Positions 25,655 through 34,492 of a stretch of DNA of 64,000 nt are shown one piece after another. How positions within the stretch are numbered: position 1 is the first letter of the stretch; the number at the start of each line of letters is the position of its first letter. The DNA lies in contig NZ_SJKD01000014.1 of the NCBI RefSeq assembly GCF_004331485.1, forward strand, positions 104,945 through 168,944, given 5' to 3'. The DNA comes from Kribbella capetownensis (GTDB lineage: Bacteria; Actinomycetota; Actinomycetes; Propionibacteriales; Kribbellaceae). The notes under the pieces are model-generated. The model saw nothing but the letters and a program-made list of their open reading frames with translations. It was not told the DNA's origin and made no database searches. The position numbers were made by a program, and so were the translations under genes.

Positions 25655-26100
25655 GGACGCCCGTAGATGTCCGCGGGATCCCGGCGGATGCCCATCATCC
25701 GGCCGTCGGCGGCGAGCTCGGTGAAGCCATGCCGCCGGTAGAGCTCGTGCGCGTCCTCGGTCCCGAGCATGACCCGACGGACACCTTGCAACTCGGGATG
25801 TTCGAGCAGCGTCGCCACGACGAACTTCCCCAGCCCGTGCCCGCGCTGCTCAGGCACCACGAACACATCCGCGATCCACGCGAACGTCGCGCGATCCGTC
25901 ACCGCGCGAGCGAACGCGACCATCGCCCCGTCCGCCGTGAACACACCGACGTTCAACGACCCCGCGATCGACCGCGCCACGACCTCTCGCGGAATCCCCG
26001 GCGCCCAGTACGACGTACTCAGGAAGCCGTGCACCACGTCGACGTCGACCCGGGTCGCGTCGTCGTCCGCCTCGAAGCCTTCCGGGTGTGTCCACTTCAT
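25651..26100 (-). CDS. GNAT-family N-acetyltransferase
   Basis: A 149-residue acetyltransferase: ADVFVVPEQRGHGLGKFVVA is the acetyl-CoA motif A (QRGHGLG) and DAHELYRRHGFTEL the family C-terminal element. N-terminal DVVHGFLSTSYWAPGIP is typical of a well-spread group of small GNATs with unknown substrate. It overlaps tsaD upstream and the hydrolase downstream, each by ATGA. Confidence 0.85.
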   Translation of the reverse strand: MKWTHPEGFEADDDATRVDVDVVHGFLSTSYWAPGIPREVVARSIAGSLNVGVFTADGAMVAFARAVTDRATFAWIADVFVVPEQRGHGLGKFVVATLLEHPELQGVRRVMLGTEDAHELYRRHGFTELAADGRMMGIRRDPADIYGRP

Positions 26101-27149
26101 TTGTTCAGCACCTCAGTGATCGGCATCGACGAATCGGCAGGCAACCCCAACGGCGACGGGGCTTTCCCGGCCCGGACCAGCTCCGAGCCCAGCGCCGCCA
26201 CCATCGCACCGTTGTCGGTGCACAACCCCGGCCGCGGCACCCGTACGGCGATGCCGGCCGCCGAGCAACGTTCTTCGGCCATCACGCGGAGCCGAGAGTT
26301 CGCCGCCACGCCGCCACCGATCAACAGATGCTCGAAGCCCCGGTCCTTGCACGCATCGATCGCCTTGCGGGTCAGTACGTCGCAGACCGCCTCCTGGAAG
26401 GCCGCCGCGACATGGTTCACTGGCACGTCCTCACCGTCGCGACGCCGCGCCTCGACCCAGCGCGCGACCGCGGTCTTCAAACCGGAGAAGGAGAAATCGA
26501 ACCGGTGCCGCTCAAGGTCTCGCTGCGACGTCAGCCCGCGCGGGAACGTGACGTAGAGCCGGTCGCCGCCGTCGCGTGCCGCCTTGTCGACATATGGACC
26601 ACCCGGGAACGGCAGCCCCAGCACCCGCGCGACCTTGTCGAACGCCTCACCCGCGGCGTCGTCGATGGTGCTCCCCATCGGCAGCACGCCCTCGGTGATG
26701 TCCTCGACCGCGAGCAGCGACGAGTGCCCGCCGGACACCAGCATGGCGACACAGCCCTTGGGCAGATCGCCGTGTTCCAAGGTGTCGACGGCGACATGCG
26801 CCGCGAGGTGGTTCACGCCGTACAGCGGCTTGTCGAGCGACAGCGCGAGCCCCTTGGCCGCGGCCACGCCGACCAGCAGTGCGCCGGCGAGGCCGGGCCC
26901 GCTGGTGACCGCGACCGCATCGACATCGGTCGGTTTGATCCCGGCGGTCTCACAAGCGCGCCGGATCGTCGGCACCATCGCCTCCAGGTGCGCGCGACTG
27001 GCCACCTCAGGTACGACGCCGCCGAACCGCGCGTGCTCCTCGACACTGGACGCGATCGCGTCGGCGAGCAGTGTCTGCCCGCGGACGATCCCGACCCCGG
27101 TCTCGTCGCACGACGTCTCGATCCCCAGGATCAGGGGCTCGTTCGCCAT
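26097..27149 (-). CDS. tsaD: tRNA N6-adenosine threonylcarbamoyltransferase
   Basis: Catalytic subunit that moves threonylcarbamoyl to A37 of ANN-decoding tRNAs (t6A). The 350-residue protein starts MANEPLILGIETSCDETGVG and has metal-ligand histidines in SRAHLEAM and GVNHLAAHVA, the nucleotide loop VTSGPGLAGALLVG and a late GGGVAANSRLR. The ATG at 27149 gives the family N-terminus; the longer ORF runs back into rimI. It lies directly downstream of rimI, tsaB and tsaE, giving all but TsaC of the pathway in one operon. Confidence 0.96.
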   Translation of the reverse strand: MANEPLILGIETSCDETGVGIVRGQTLLADAIASSVEEHARFGGVVPEVASRAHLEAMVPTIRRACETAGIKPTDVDAVAVTSGPGLAGALLVGVAAAKGLALSLDKPLYGVNHLAAHVAVDTLEHGDLPKGCVAMLVSGGHSSLLAVEDITEGVLPMGSTIDDAAGEAFDKVARVLGLPFPGGPYVDKAARDGGDRLYVTFPRGLTSQRDLERHRFDFSFSGLKTAVARWVEARRRDGEDVPVNHVAAAFQEAVCDVLTRKAIDACKDRGFEHLLIGGGVAANSRLRVMAEERCSAAGIAVRVPRPGLCTDNGAMVAALGSELVRAGKAPSPLGLPADSSMPITEVLNK

Positions 27150-27163
27150 CACCGCATTTGAAC

Positions 27164-27613
27164 TCACACTGACTCCCGCCACCGCATGATCACCGCATCC
27201 TCGCCACCGGCGTAGTACCCGCGCCGCCGGCTGATCTCCTGAAAACCAAAGCTCTTGTACAGCCCGCCGGCCGATTGATTGCCTGCAGCAACTTCCAGCA
27301 GCACGGTCCGGCCGGCGCAGCGCGCCAGCGCCGCCGTCGTCAACTGCCCGCCGATCCCGGTCCGCCGCTCGGCCGGGGTCACCGCGATCCGCAGCAACTC
27401 GACCACGTCCACCGTGACCGGCGGGACCAGCAGTACGACGTACCCGACGGCCGCGCCCTCGTCCGCGACCAGGATCACCCGATCCTCGGACAGCCGCTCG
27501 AACTCGGTCGTCCACGAGACCGTACTCCAGGCCTCCGGCCCGAAGCACAGCTCGTCCAACGCGACCAGAGCGGGCAGATCGTCCGCGGTCGCCGGTCGAA
27601 TGGCAGGTCTCAC
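27164..27613 (-). CDS. rimI: Ribosomal protein S18-alanine N-acetyltransferase
   Basis: A 149-residue GNAT with LLRIAVTPAERRTGIGGQLT (acetyl-CoA motif) and EVAAGNQSAGGLYKSFGFQE, followed by RRGYYAGGEDAVIM, the RimI hallmark. RimI acetylates the N-terminus of S18. It lies between tsaB and tsaD as in many bacteria. The GTG start overlaps the tsaB stop in GTGA. Confidence 0.92.
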   Translation of the reverse strand: MRPAIRPATADDLPALVALDELCFGPEAWSTVSWTTEFERLSEDRVILVADEGAAVGYVVLLVPPVTVDVVELLRIAVTPAERRTGIGGQLTTAALARCAGRTVLLEVAAGNQSAGGLYKSFGFQEISRRRGYYAGGEDAVIMRWRESV

Positions 27614-28278
27614 TTCGGCAGCACGCTCTTCGGCCGGGCAGACATCGTCACGTCGGGCCGACGCAGGTACAGCGGGTCAGGCTCGACCACGTCGAGCGTC
27701 CCCGTCGCGACTCCGGTCGCGAGCACCTCGGCCGACGGGTACTCGGCGACGTCGACCTCCGTCACACCGAGCGCCTCGGCGTACAGGACCGCGCCCCGGC
27801 CGATCACCGGCAGACCCGACAGGACGTGCGCGACCTCGGCCGGGCGATCCACCGCCGGTCCTTCCAGGCGACGCCGGCTCCCGTCGGCGGCCGGGCCGTC
27901 GTACAGGGCCCAGTAGATCTCTTTGCGTCGCGCGTCGGTTGCGACGGCCACCGGCAGTGTCAGCGACGACTGCCGCGCCAGGATGTCCAGGCTGCAGACA
28001 CCCGCGACCTCGATCCCGAGTACGTCGGCCATGGTCCGGGCAGTCACCAGACCGACCCGCAAGCCGGTGAACGGACCCGGGCCGACACCGACCGCGATCC
28101 GGGTCAGGTCGCCCGCCGTACAGCCGGCGGTCTCCAGCGCCGCGGCGATCGCCGGCGCAAGCAGCTCGCCGTGCCGCAAGGCGTCGACGGTCGTCGAGGA
28201 CGCGACGATCTCACCGCTCAGCGGATCGGCCAGCGCCACGGTGACGGCCGCACTCGAGGTGTCAAAGGCAAGCAACAT
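27610..28278 (-). CDS. tsaB: tRNA t6A biosynthesis protein TsaB
   Basis: Non-catalytic ASKHA partner of TsaD, 222 residues. It opens MLLAFDTSSAAVTVAL and has the signature GVGPGPFTGLRVGLVTA and a DARRKEIYWALYD segment. The ATG at 28278 follows the tsaE stop by one base, so it is coupled; the in-frame ORF upstream to 28527 is the shadow of tsaE. TsaB and TsaE join TsaD in the threonylcarbamoyl-transfer complex. Confidence 0.94.
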   Translation of the reverse strand: MLLAFDTSSAAVTVALADPLSGEIVASSTTVDALRHGELLAPAIAAALETAGCTAGDLTRIAVGVGPGPFTGLRVGLVTARTMADVLGIEVAGVCSLDILARQSSLTLPVAVATDARRKEIYWALYDGPAADGSRRRLEGPAVDRPAEVAHVLSGLPVIGRGAVLYAEALGVTEVDVAEYPSAEVLATGVATGTLDVVEPDPLYLRRPDVTMSARPKSVLPK

Positions 28279-28279
28279 G

Positions 28280-29206
28280 TCAGTTCTTCTCCAGTACGGA
28301 CACCCGGACGCCGGACGCGGCCCAGCGCGGCCCCACCGGGATGATTCGCAGCTCGCGTGTCTCGTCGGTGTCGTCGTCGCCGCGGGTGACCACGATGTCC
28401 AGCCGGTCCGGCGCCAGCGACTCGGCCAAGCCGTGACCCCACTCGACCACCGTGACCGCGTCGTCCAGGCTCGCGTCGAGATCGAGGTCGTCCAGCTCGG
28501 CGATCCCACCCAGCCGGTACGCGTCAACGTGTACGAGCGCAGGACCGCCGGCCAGCGACGGATGCACCCGCGAGATCACGAAGGTCGGCGACGTGATGTC
28601 ACCGCGCACCTTCAGTCCCGCGCCGAGACCTTGAGTGAACGTCGTCTTGCCCGCGCCGAGGTCGCCGGACAGCACGAGTACGTCGCCCGCGCGGAGCTGG
28701 CCCGCGAGCTCTTCACTGATCGCCCGCATGTCGTCGGCCGTCGGCACGGTCAGCTCGATCGGCATCGCCTTTGCCAGGATCAGGTTGTGGTCCTGCCGCT
28801 CGACCAGCGAGTACCCGCGACGCCGCCAGAACTCCACGGTGTCGGGCAGTTCGACCCGAGCGATCAACTGGACCCGATTCAGCCCGCGCTGGACGGCGAC
28901 ATCCTCAGCGCACCCGACCATCGCGGACGCGACCCCGTGGCCCTGGTGCCGTGGGTCGACCGAGACGCGGCGCAGGTTCAGCACGTCGCCGGCCTCCTTG
29001 AACAACATCGCGCCGGCCGGGATGCCGTTGCTGCGAACGAGCAGACCGCCGTACTGCGCGATGGCAGCGGCCACTGTGGTCGCGTTCTCGGACAAGGCGG
29101 TGGACGGCGGGTCGAGGACGCGCCGGGCGGAGAACGCGTGGTGGATCACCGCAAGGATCTGGTCGACGTGATCGGACGTCGCGTCCACTAGGTGCAGGTC
29201 GGTCAT
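28280..29206 (-). CDS. tsaE: GNAT acetyltransferase fused to TsaE ATPase
   Basis: A 308-residue two-domain protein. Residues 1-150 are a GNAT domain (RRVSVDPRHQGHGVASAMVG, then VEFWRRRGYSLVE). From about 150 comes TsaE: Walker A in LSGDLGAGKTTFTQGLG, ITSPTFVISRVHPS, VHVDAYRLGG and VEWGHG. TsaE is the ATPase that drives the t6A complex. The fusion is seen in other actinobacteria; the GNAT substrate is not known. The ATG overlaps the upstream hydrolase stop (ATGA). Confidence 0.92.
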   Translation of the reverse strand: MTDLHLVDATSDHVDQILAVIHHAFSARRVLDPPSTALSENATTVAAAIAQYGGLLVRSNGIPAGAMLFKEAGDVLNLRRVSVDPRHQGHGVASAMVGCAEDVAVQRGLNRVQLIARVELPDTVEFWRRRGYSLVERQDHNLILAKAMPIELTVPTADDMRAISEELAGQLRAGDVLVLSGDLGAGKTTFTQGLGAGLKVRGDITSPTFVISRVHPSLAGGPALVHVDAYRLGGIAELDDLDLDASLDDAVTVVEWGHGLAESLAPDRLDIVVTRGDDDTDETRELRIIPVGPRWAASGVRVSVLEKN

Positions 29207-30354
29207 GTGTGTCCCAGGGATTGTTCGGCTCGCTCGATCATGCCAAGGAGGGCCGCGGTGAACTCATCGTGGTGCTCGATCAGGCCCAGGTGACCGCAGT
29301 TCTTCACCTCGACCAGCTCCGCGCCGGGCACCCGCCGGACGATGTCCTCGGCGTGGACGAACGGGGTCAGGTGGTCGCGGTCGCCACCGATCACCACGCA
29401 CTCCACCTTCTGCAACGGTTCCAGGGCGTCGAACTTGTCGTGCAGCGCGAAGATCGGGTAGAACTCCGCGATCACCGAGATCGGCGTCGCCGCGATCATC
29501 TCGTTGACGAACTCGGTGTACGCCGGCGGCACCTCGGAGCCGAACGAGTACTTCCGGGTCAGCAGGTAGCTGATGTCCGTCCCGGCCTTCCGGCTGCGCT
29601 CCACCACATCGGGGATGCGCGCCAGCACCGAGACCGTCGGGGTGGCCAGGGTGCGGAGCATCATCCCGAGCTTGCCCGGAACGATGATCGGGACCTGGTC
29701 CAGGCCGCCCGCGCTGGTCGAGCACAGGCCGACCCCGATGATCCGGTCACCGAACAGCTCGGGATGCTGCTCGGCCAGCGCCATGATCGACATGCCACCC
29801 ATCGAGTGACCGATCAGGATCACCGGACCGGTCGGCGCGAACTCCTCCAGGATCCCGTGCAGGTCGCGGCCGAGCTGCTCGATGCTGACGTGCTCCTTCG
29901 GCGACCGTCCGGACCGGCCGTGCGAGCGCTGGTCGTAGAACACCATCGTGCCGATGCCGGTCAGGTCGCGGCGCTCGAAGTGCCAGCAGTCCATGTTCAG
30001 CCCGTAGCCGTGCGCGAAGATGACGGTCAGATCCTCCGGCGGGAGCGGCAGCTTGCTGTGCTGATTCTTTCCCCGCCCCACCGCCCCGGTCAGGCCAAAC
30101 CGGCGCTTCGGCTGCGCTGGCCGGCGGGACCGCTTCAGCTCGTCGACCTCGACGTACAGCTCGACGCCGTCGTCGGCCGTGAAGATGTGTGGAGTACCGC
30201 GCATCGAGCCGAACGGCTCGGCCTCGAGCTGCGCGCGCTGCCCGGACCGGCGGCCGATCACCTGCCGCTCGACGGCGACGCCGGCCGCCGCTCCCGCGGC
30301 GAGCACTCCGACCGCGGCCCCGATCAGACCAGCAGTCCGTCCCGCTTTGGACAT
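29203..30354 (-). CDS. Membrane-anchored or exported alpha/beta hydrolase
   Basis: A 383-residue hydrolase with a hydrophobic N-terminal segment (GLIGAAVGVLAAGAAAGVAV) likely to be a signal anchor. The hydrolase core has IFAHGYGLNMDCWHF (oxyanion), VILIGHSMGGMSIMALAEQ (elbow GHSMGG), VIGGDRDHLTP (acid) and NCGHLGLIEH (histidine). Proteins of this type lie beside alr and tsaE in many actinobacteria; the substrate is unproven. It begins six bases after alr, so it belongs to the same operon. Confidence 0.85.
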   Translation of the reverse strand: MSKAGRTAGLIGAAVGVLAAGAAAGVAVERQVIGRRSGQRAQLEAEPFGSMRGTPHIFTADDGVELYVEVDELKRSRRPAQPKRRFGLTGAVGRGKNQHSKLPLPPEDLTVIFAHGYGLNMDCWHFERRDLTGIGTMVFYDQRSHGRSGRSPKEHVSIEQLGRDLHGILEEFAPTGPVILIGHSMGGMSIMALAEQHPELFGDRIIGVGLCSTSAGGLDQVPIIVPGKLGMMLRTLATPTVSVLARIPDVVERSRKAGTDISYLLTRKYSFGSEVPPAYTEFVNEMIAATPISVIAEFYPIFALHDKFDALEPLQKVECVVIGGDRDHLTPFVHAEDIVRRVPGAELVEVKNCGHLGLIEHHDEFTAALLGMIERAEQSLGHT

Positions 30355-30360
30355 ACCGGT

Positions 30361-31518
30361 CTACCTTTCGCTGTCCATGTACCGGCGGGGGATCCGGGCG
30401 CCCAGCCGGGTCACGATCTCGTAGTTGATGGTCCCCGCGGCGTCGGCCCAGTCGTCCGCCGTCGGCTCGCCGTTGGTCCCAGGCCCGAACAGCACGACCT
30501 CGTCGCCCGCGGCCGCCTCGTCGTCCTCGAGGTTGACCATGCACTGATCCATGCAGATCCGGCCGACGACCGTACGACGGTGTCCGCCGAACAGGACCGG
30601 TGCTGCGTTCGAAGCGTGCCGGGGCAGGCCGTCGCCGTACCCGAGCGGAATCAGTCCGAGCGTCGACGGCCGCGGCGCCGTCCAGGTCAGGCCGTACGAC
30701 ACTCCCGCACCGGCCGGAACCCGCTTCACCATCGCGAGCCGCGCCTTCAGCGTCATCGCCGGGCGCAGCCCCAATTCCGCCGACGGCAGCGCATGCCCGA
30801 ACGGAGACAACCCGTACGTCGCGACGCCCGGGCGGACCAAGTCGAAGTGGGTCTCGGGGAGCGCGAGCGTGGCACCCGAGTTCGCCAGATGCTTGAACTC
30901 GGCGTCGATGCCGAACGACTCGGCGACCTCGATCGCCTCCTGGAACGTGGCCAGCTGGGCCTCGTTCGCCGGGCTCTTCGGCTCGTCCGAGGACGACAGA
31001 TGCGACCAGATGCCCCGCACCTCGATCCGGCCCGACTGCTGCTCGCGGACCGCGGCGCGGATCAGCGCAGGCCACTCCTCGGGTACGGCGCCACCGCGGC
31101 TCATGCCGGTGTCGATCTTCAGATGCACCCGGGCCGGCCGGTCGGTCACCCCGGCGGCCAGCTCGTCGATCTCCCAAGGCGCGCCGGCGGACAGATCGAT
31201 GCCGGCGGCGATCGCGTCGGACAGCGGCTCGCCCGGCGTGGTCAGCCAGCAGAAGATCGGACCGGTGTCGCCGGCCTCGCGCAGGGCGAGCGCTTCCTCG
31301 AGTACGGCGGCGCCGATCCAGTCGGCACCAGCCTCGCGGGCGGCCCGCGCGACCGGGATCATCCCGTGTCCATAGCCGTCGGCCTTGACCACTGTCATCA
31401 GCTGCGCGCGGTCGGCACGAGCACGCAGCGTGGCCACGTTGTGGCGGATCGCGGCCAGATCAACGACCGCCTCGGCGCGGACCGGGCGGTCGTCGCTAAG
31501 TGACTGGAGGGTAGACAT
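30361..31518 (-). CDS. alr: Alanine racemase
   Basis: PLP enzyme that supplies D-alanine for the cell wall, 385 residues. PLP lysine K45 is in MTVVKADGYGHG; HLKIDTGMSRGG and the C-terminal-domain catalytic tyrosine region GVSYGLTWTAP and LGLIPLGYGDGLPRH follow, and GRICMDQCMVNL is the carbamylated-Arg/Met loop of the family. First gene of the long leftward operon that continues with a hydrolase and the t6A genes, matching M. tuberculosis alr-Rv3422c synteny. Confidence 0.97.
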   Translation of the reverse strand: MSTLQSLSDDRPVRAEAVVDLAAIRHNVATLRARADRAQLMTVVKADGYGHGMIPVARAAREAGADWIGAAVLEEALALREAGDTGPIFCWLTTPGEPLSDAIAAGIDLSAGAPWEIDELAAGVTDRPARVHLKIDTGMSRGGAVPEEWPALIRAAVREQQSGRIEVRGIWSHLSSSDEPKSPANEAQLATFQEAIEVAESFGIDAEFKHLANSGATLALPETHFDLVRPGVATYGLSPFGHALPSAELGLRPAMTLKARLAMVKRVPAGAGVSYGLTWTAPRPSTLGLIPLGYGDGLPRHASNAAPVLFGGHRRTVVGRICMDQCMVNLEDDEAAAGDEVVLFGPGTNGEPTADDWADAAGTINYEIVTRLGARIPRRYMDSER

Positions 31519-31533
31519 AGCCCTTCCAGTGTC

Positions 31534-32175
31534 TCAGGCGCCGTCGATCAGGTCGGCAAGGGCGGCCATCTCGTGGAAAACCGCGTCCGCGGCGGCCAGC
31601 TTCGCGGGGTCTGTCATCCCGGCGTACCCGAAGACCTTCATGCCGGCGGCGTTGGCCGCGGCGACACCGAGCGGGCTGTCCTCGACGACCAGGCAGTCGG
31701 CCGGTTTCACGCCTTGCTCCTGGGCCGCATGCAGGAACAGATCGGGCGCCGGCTTGCCATGGGCAACGTCCTCGGCGCTGAAGATCCGGCCCTCGAAACG
31801 GTCCAGGAACCCGACCGCGGTGAGCGCCGTACGGATCCGGCGATGCGTGCCCGACGAGGCGAGGCAGTACCTGATCCCTTGTGCGTCGAGGTGGTCGAGG
31901 ACAGCCTCGACACCCGCGATCGCCTGCAACTGCGCGAACCCGTCGAACAGCCGCTGGTGGTACCGGTCCTCCAGGTCCGCCGGCAGCGGCCGTCCGAGCT
32001 GCGCCTCGGCCTTCTGCCGCATGGACGCCATACTGCCGCCCATGAAGTCACGCACCGCCTCCTCGAACGTGTAGGGCAATCCAGCCTCGGTGAGCAGCTC
32101 GGCCAGGATCGAATTGGCCAGCCGCTCGGAGTCCACCAGTACGCCGTCGTTGTCGAAGATCACCAGACCGATCAC
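31534..32175 (-). CDS. HAD-superfamily phosphatase (beta-phosphoglucomutase/Gph-like)
   Basis: A 213-residue subfamily IA HAD hydrolase: nucleophile motif FDNDGVLVDSE (D8, D10), motif II CLASSGTHRRI, and motif III/IV HGKPAPDLFLHAA and CLVVEDSPLGVAAA. The cap inserted between motifs I and II is alpha-helical. The substrate could be a sugar phosphate. GTG start at 32175. It ends 16 bases before the alr start and may be the first gene of that transcript. Confidence 0.85.
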   Translation of the reverse strand: MIGLVIFDNDGVLVDSERLANSILAELLTEAGLPYTFEEAVRDFMGGSMASMRQKAEAQLGRPLPADLEDRYHQRLFDGFAQLQAIAGVEAVLDHLDAQGIRYCLASSGTHRRIRTALTAVGFLDRFEGRIFSAEDVAHGKPAPDLFLHAAQEQGVKPADCLVVEDSPLGVAAANAAGMKVFGYAGMTDPAKLAAADAVFHEMAALADLIDGA

Positions 32176-32260
32176 CCCAGCACCCTACGCAATGCGGCCG
32201 CCGCGACCTGGGGGGTCGCGGCGGCCACGTGCTTCGCGCGAGGGCGGATCGTGTTCCTGC

Positions 32261-33469
32261 TCAGTTCTCCTGGATGGAGAAGTCGGTGAAGTCGAACCGC
32301 TTCTTGGCGTTGCCGGTGGACACGACCTCGATGCCGTAGTCGACCTGCCAGGTCGTCGCCTTCGGCGCCCAGCCCCGGTTGACCATGTCGCTGAAGAAGC
32401 TCGCCAGCGGCATCGTGCCGGACTTCTGCGTCACCTGCGACACGTAGGCGGTGTAGCCGTTCTCATGCCACACGTCGTAGGTGAAGCCACCGAAGTTCAC
32501 GGTGCCCACCTTACGGCCGGCCGGGACCTGGCCCTTGTTCTCGGTCCAGATCATCAGCTCGTTGTTCAGGCCGTCGCCGATCCACGCGTCGAACGCGACG
32601 TTGTAGATGCAGCCGTCGCAACTGGCCGGGGTCGCCGCCGCGAACTTGGCCGACTGGATCTTCGACAACGCGACGTCGTCGTAGTCCTTGTGCACGTTCG
32701 GGTAGGCCTGCACACCCTTGTCGCCGGGCAGCGGCTGGGTGACCTCGACGTACCAGCTGTTGTAGTTGCAGGCGCCCAGCGTGTAGGTGCCGTTGTCGTT
32801 GTTCCACATGTTGTTGTGGACGTAGTACGCGCCGAAGTTCCGTCCGTCACCCTGGTTGTTCGTCGAGGTGGTGAGGAACGACGGCTTGGTGCAGGTGCCC
32901 GCCGGCGACGAGGTCGGTGTCGTCGTGCTGGGCGTGGTCGTCGGAGCCGTCGTCGTGGGGGTCGACGTCGGCGGCTTCGTCGGGGTGGTGGTGGTCGTCG
33001 GCGTACTCGTCGGCGGCTTGGTCGGGGTCGAGGTGGTGGTCGGCGTCGGGGTGGTCGGCTGGGCCGGAGCCTCGACGAAGTCGTAGTGGGCGGTGTAGGT
33101 CAGCTTGGTACCGGCCCGGTACCGCTGGCCGTCGTAACGCAGTGCGCGCAACCGGTAGGACTTGTCGTCGGTTTTGCTCGGATCGATCGACAGCATCGCC
33201 GGTCCGGACGCCGTCGCGGTGATGGCCGTCGGCTTCTTGCCGAAGCCGTGCAGCACCGTGCAACTGGAACGGTCGTCCAGGACGCAGGTCTCGACGCGTC
33301 CGACGCTGGGGAGATCAGTGACCGCGCTGTCCGCGGCGCTGGCTGTGGTCGCAGCGACTGGTGAATCCTTGGCCGCCTGAACGGCGATCGGTGCGGCGAT
33401 CAGTGCACCGATGGCAAGGAACACCGCTGGGACGACCACGCGGCTCCGGGCAGTTCGGATGGGGGGCAT
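32261..33469 (-). CDS. Secreted glycoside hydrolase, GH12-like, with Thr/Pro linker
   Basis: A 402-residue exported protein: signal peptide VVVPAVFLAIGALIAAPIAV, an N-terminal beta domain of about 115 residues with two cysteines, a Thr/Pro/Lys/Ser linker of about 50 residues, and a C-terminal beta-sandwich domain. The latter has NNMWNNDNGTYTLG, the nucleophile-type ELMIWTENKGQVPAGRKVG and VDYGIEVVSTG, as in GH12 endoglucanase/xyloglucanase enzymes. Secreted hemicellulose attack would suit the GH67 gene nearby. Divergent from the META lipoprotein. Confidence 0.75.
   Translation of the reverse strand: MPPIRTARSRVVVPAVFLAIGALIAAPIAVQAAKDSPVAATTASAADSAVTDLPSVGRVETCVLDDRSSCTVLHGFGKKPTAITATASGPAMLSIDPSKTDDKSYRLRALRYDGQRYRAGTKLTYTAHYDFVEAPAQPTTPTPTTTSTPTKPPTSTPTTTTTPTKPPTSTPTTTAPTTTPSTTTPTSSPAGTCTKPSFLTTSTNNQGDGRNFGAYYVHNNMWNNDNGTYTLGACNYNSWYVEVTQPLPGDKGVQAYPNVHKDYDDVALSKIQSAKFAAATPASCDGCIYNVAFDAWIGDGLNNELMIWTENKGQVPAGRKVGTVNFGGFTYDVWHENGYTAYVSQVTQKSGTMPLASFFSDMVNRGWAPKATTWQVDYGIEVVSTGNAKKRFDFTDFSIQEN
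32930..33060. repeat. Low-complexity repeat DNA coding the linker of the GH12-like protein
   Basis: Imperfect tandem repeats built on gtcggcgt/gtcgtcgg units code for TPTKPPTSTPTTT-type peptide repeats; a likely spot for length variation. Confidence 0.6.
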
Positions 33470-33633
33470 GCGAAAAGATCCTTTGGTTGTGTTCGACGGA
33501 CCGTCACTGCCTGCCCCAGAGCTCCAGCGAGGTCCTCAACTGTTCGATTGAATCCCCAGAAGGGCCAGGCTGACCCGGCCTTGTCGTGCACAATTTCGCT
33601 CTCGCGCTTACGGCGCGCCTGACGTTATCCAAC

Positions 33634-33663
33634 CGTGATGTGAAACGCCAACCCCACATCACG
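33634..33663. promoter_or_regulatory. Inverted repeat in a divergent promoter region
   Basis: cgtgatgtg (33634-33642) and cacatcacg (33655-33663) with a 12-base spacer, a perfect 9-bp dyad. It lies between the divergent secreted hydrolase (start 33469) and META lipoprotein (33719). A regulator operator is possible. Confidence 0.4.
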
Positions 33664-33718
33664 ATTTAACCCAGCGTTAGGGTGCAACGCCGGCCGCGGG
33701 ACCGGCGTCCATAGGGTT

Positions 33719-34492
33719 GTGAAGATGCGGATGATCGCGGTGGCCGGCGCCGGTCTGCTGCTCGCCCTGACCGCCTGCGGGAACGAGTCGAGCGCCGGTG
33801 GAACGCTCACCGGCAAGTCGTGGCTGTCGACCACTGTGACCGAGAACGGCGCCCCGAAACAGCTCGCTCAGAACACCCGGGTCCGGTTGCAATTCACCGA
33901 TGACGGACGTTTGATTGCCGACGCGGGCTGCAACTCCATGCAGTCGAAGGTGTCGACCGGTGACGGCAAGCTGACACTCAAGGACGACCTGGTGATGACG
34001 GACATGGGCTGCCCCGGCCGGCAGGACCAGGACGGCTGGCTGTCCGGCATCCTGTCCAGCAAGCCGTCCTGGAAGCTCGACGGCAACACCCTCAACGTGA
34101 CATCCGGCGGTACGACGATCGCTCTGCAGGACCGCGAGGTCGCCGAACCGGACCTGGCCCTCGACGGCACCAAGTGGGCTCTGAACACCGTGATCACCGG
34201 CGAGGTCGCCTCCCACCAGGTCGGCTCGGAGAAGGCGTGGATGACGCTGAACGGCGAACGCGTCACCGGATCGACCGGCTGCAACGACTTCCAGGGCGTG
34301 GTGGCGCAGGCTCCCGGCAAGCTGACCTTCGGGGAGCTCGCGACCACTCGTCGCGCGTGTGCCGGTGACGCGGCGAAGCTCGAGTCCAGCCTCTTGAACG
34401 GCCTCAAGGGCGAGGTCTCCTACGAGATCGACTCCAGCAAACTCGAGCTTCGCAACGCCGCCGGCGGCCTGGATTTCACCGCCGTCCGCTGA
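33719..34492 (+). CDS. Lipoprotein with two META/HslJ-like domains
   Basis: A 257-residue lipoprotein. The signal peptide ends in a lipobox LLALTAC, so it should be anchored outside the membrane. Two META repeats follow: LTGKSWLSTTVTENG to ADAGCNSMQSKV, and LDGTKWALNTVITGE to TGSTGCNDFQGVV, each with the GCN signature. META/HslJ proteins are linked to heat or antibiotic stress; here the role is unknown. GTG 33719 or ATG 33725/33731 could be the start. The 3' end overlaps the convergent PIG-L gene by 17 bases. Confidence 0.85.
   Translation: MKMRMIAVAGAGLLLALTACGNESSAGGTLTGKSWLSTTVTENGAPKQLAQNTRVRLQFTDDGRLIADAGCNSMQSKVSTGDGKLTLKDDLVMTDMGCPGRQDQDGWLSGILSSKPSWKLDGNTLNVTSGGTTIALQDREVAEPDLALDGTKWALNTVITGEVASHQVGSEKAWMTLNGERVTGSTGCNDFQGVVAQAPGKLTFGELATTRRACAGDAAKLESSLLNGLKGEVSYEIDSSKLELRNAAGGLDFTAVR

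Noticed and set aside
29209..31503. 764-codon open frame opposite the hydrolase and alr genes
   Set aside because: It crosses two well-recognised genes on the other strand and has repetitive charged composition.
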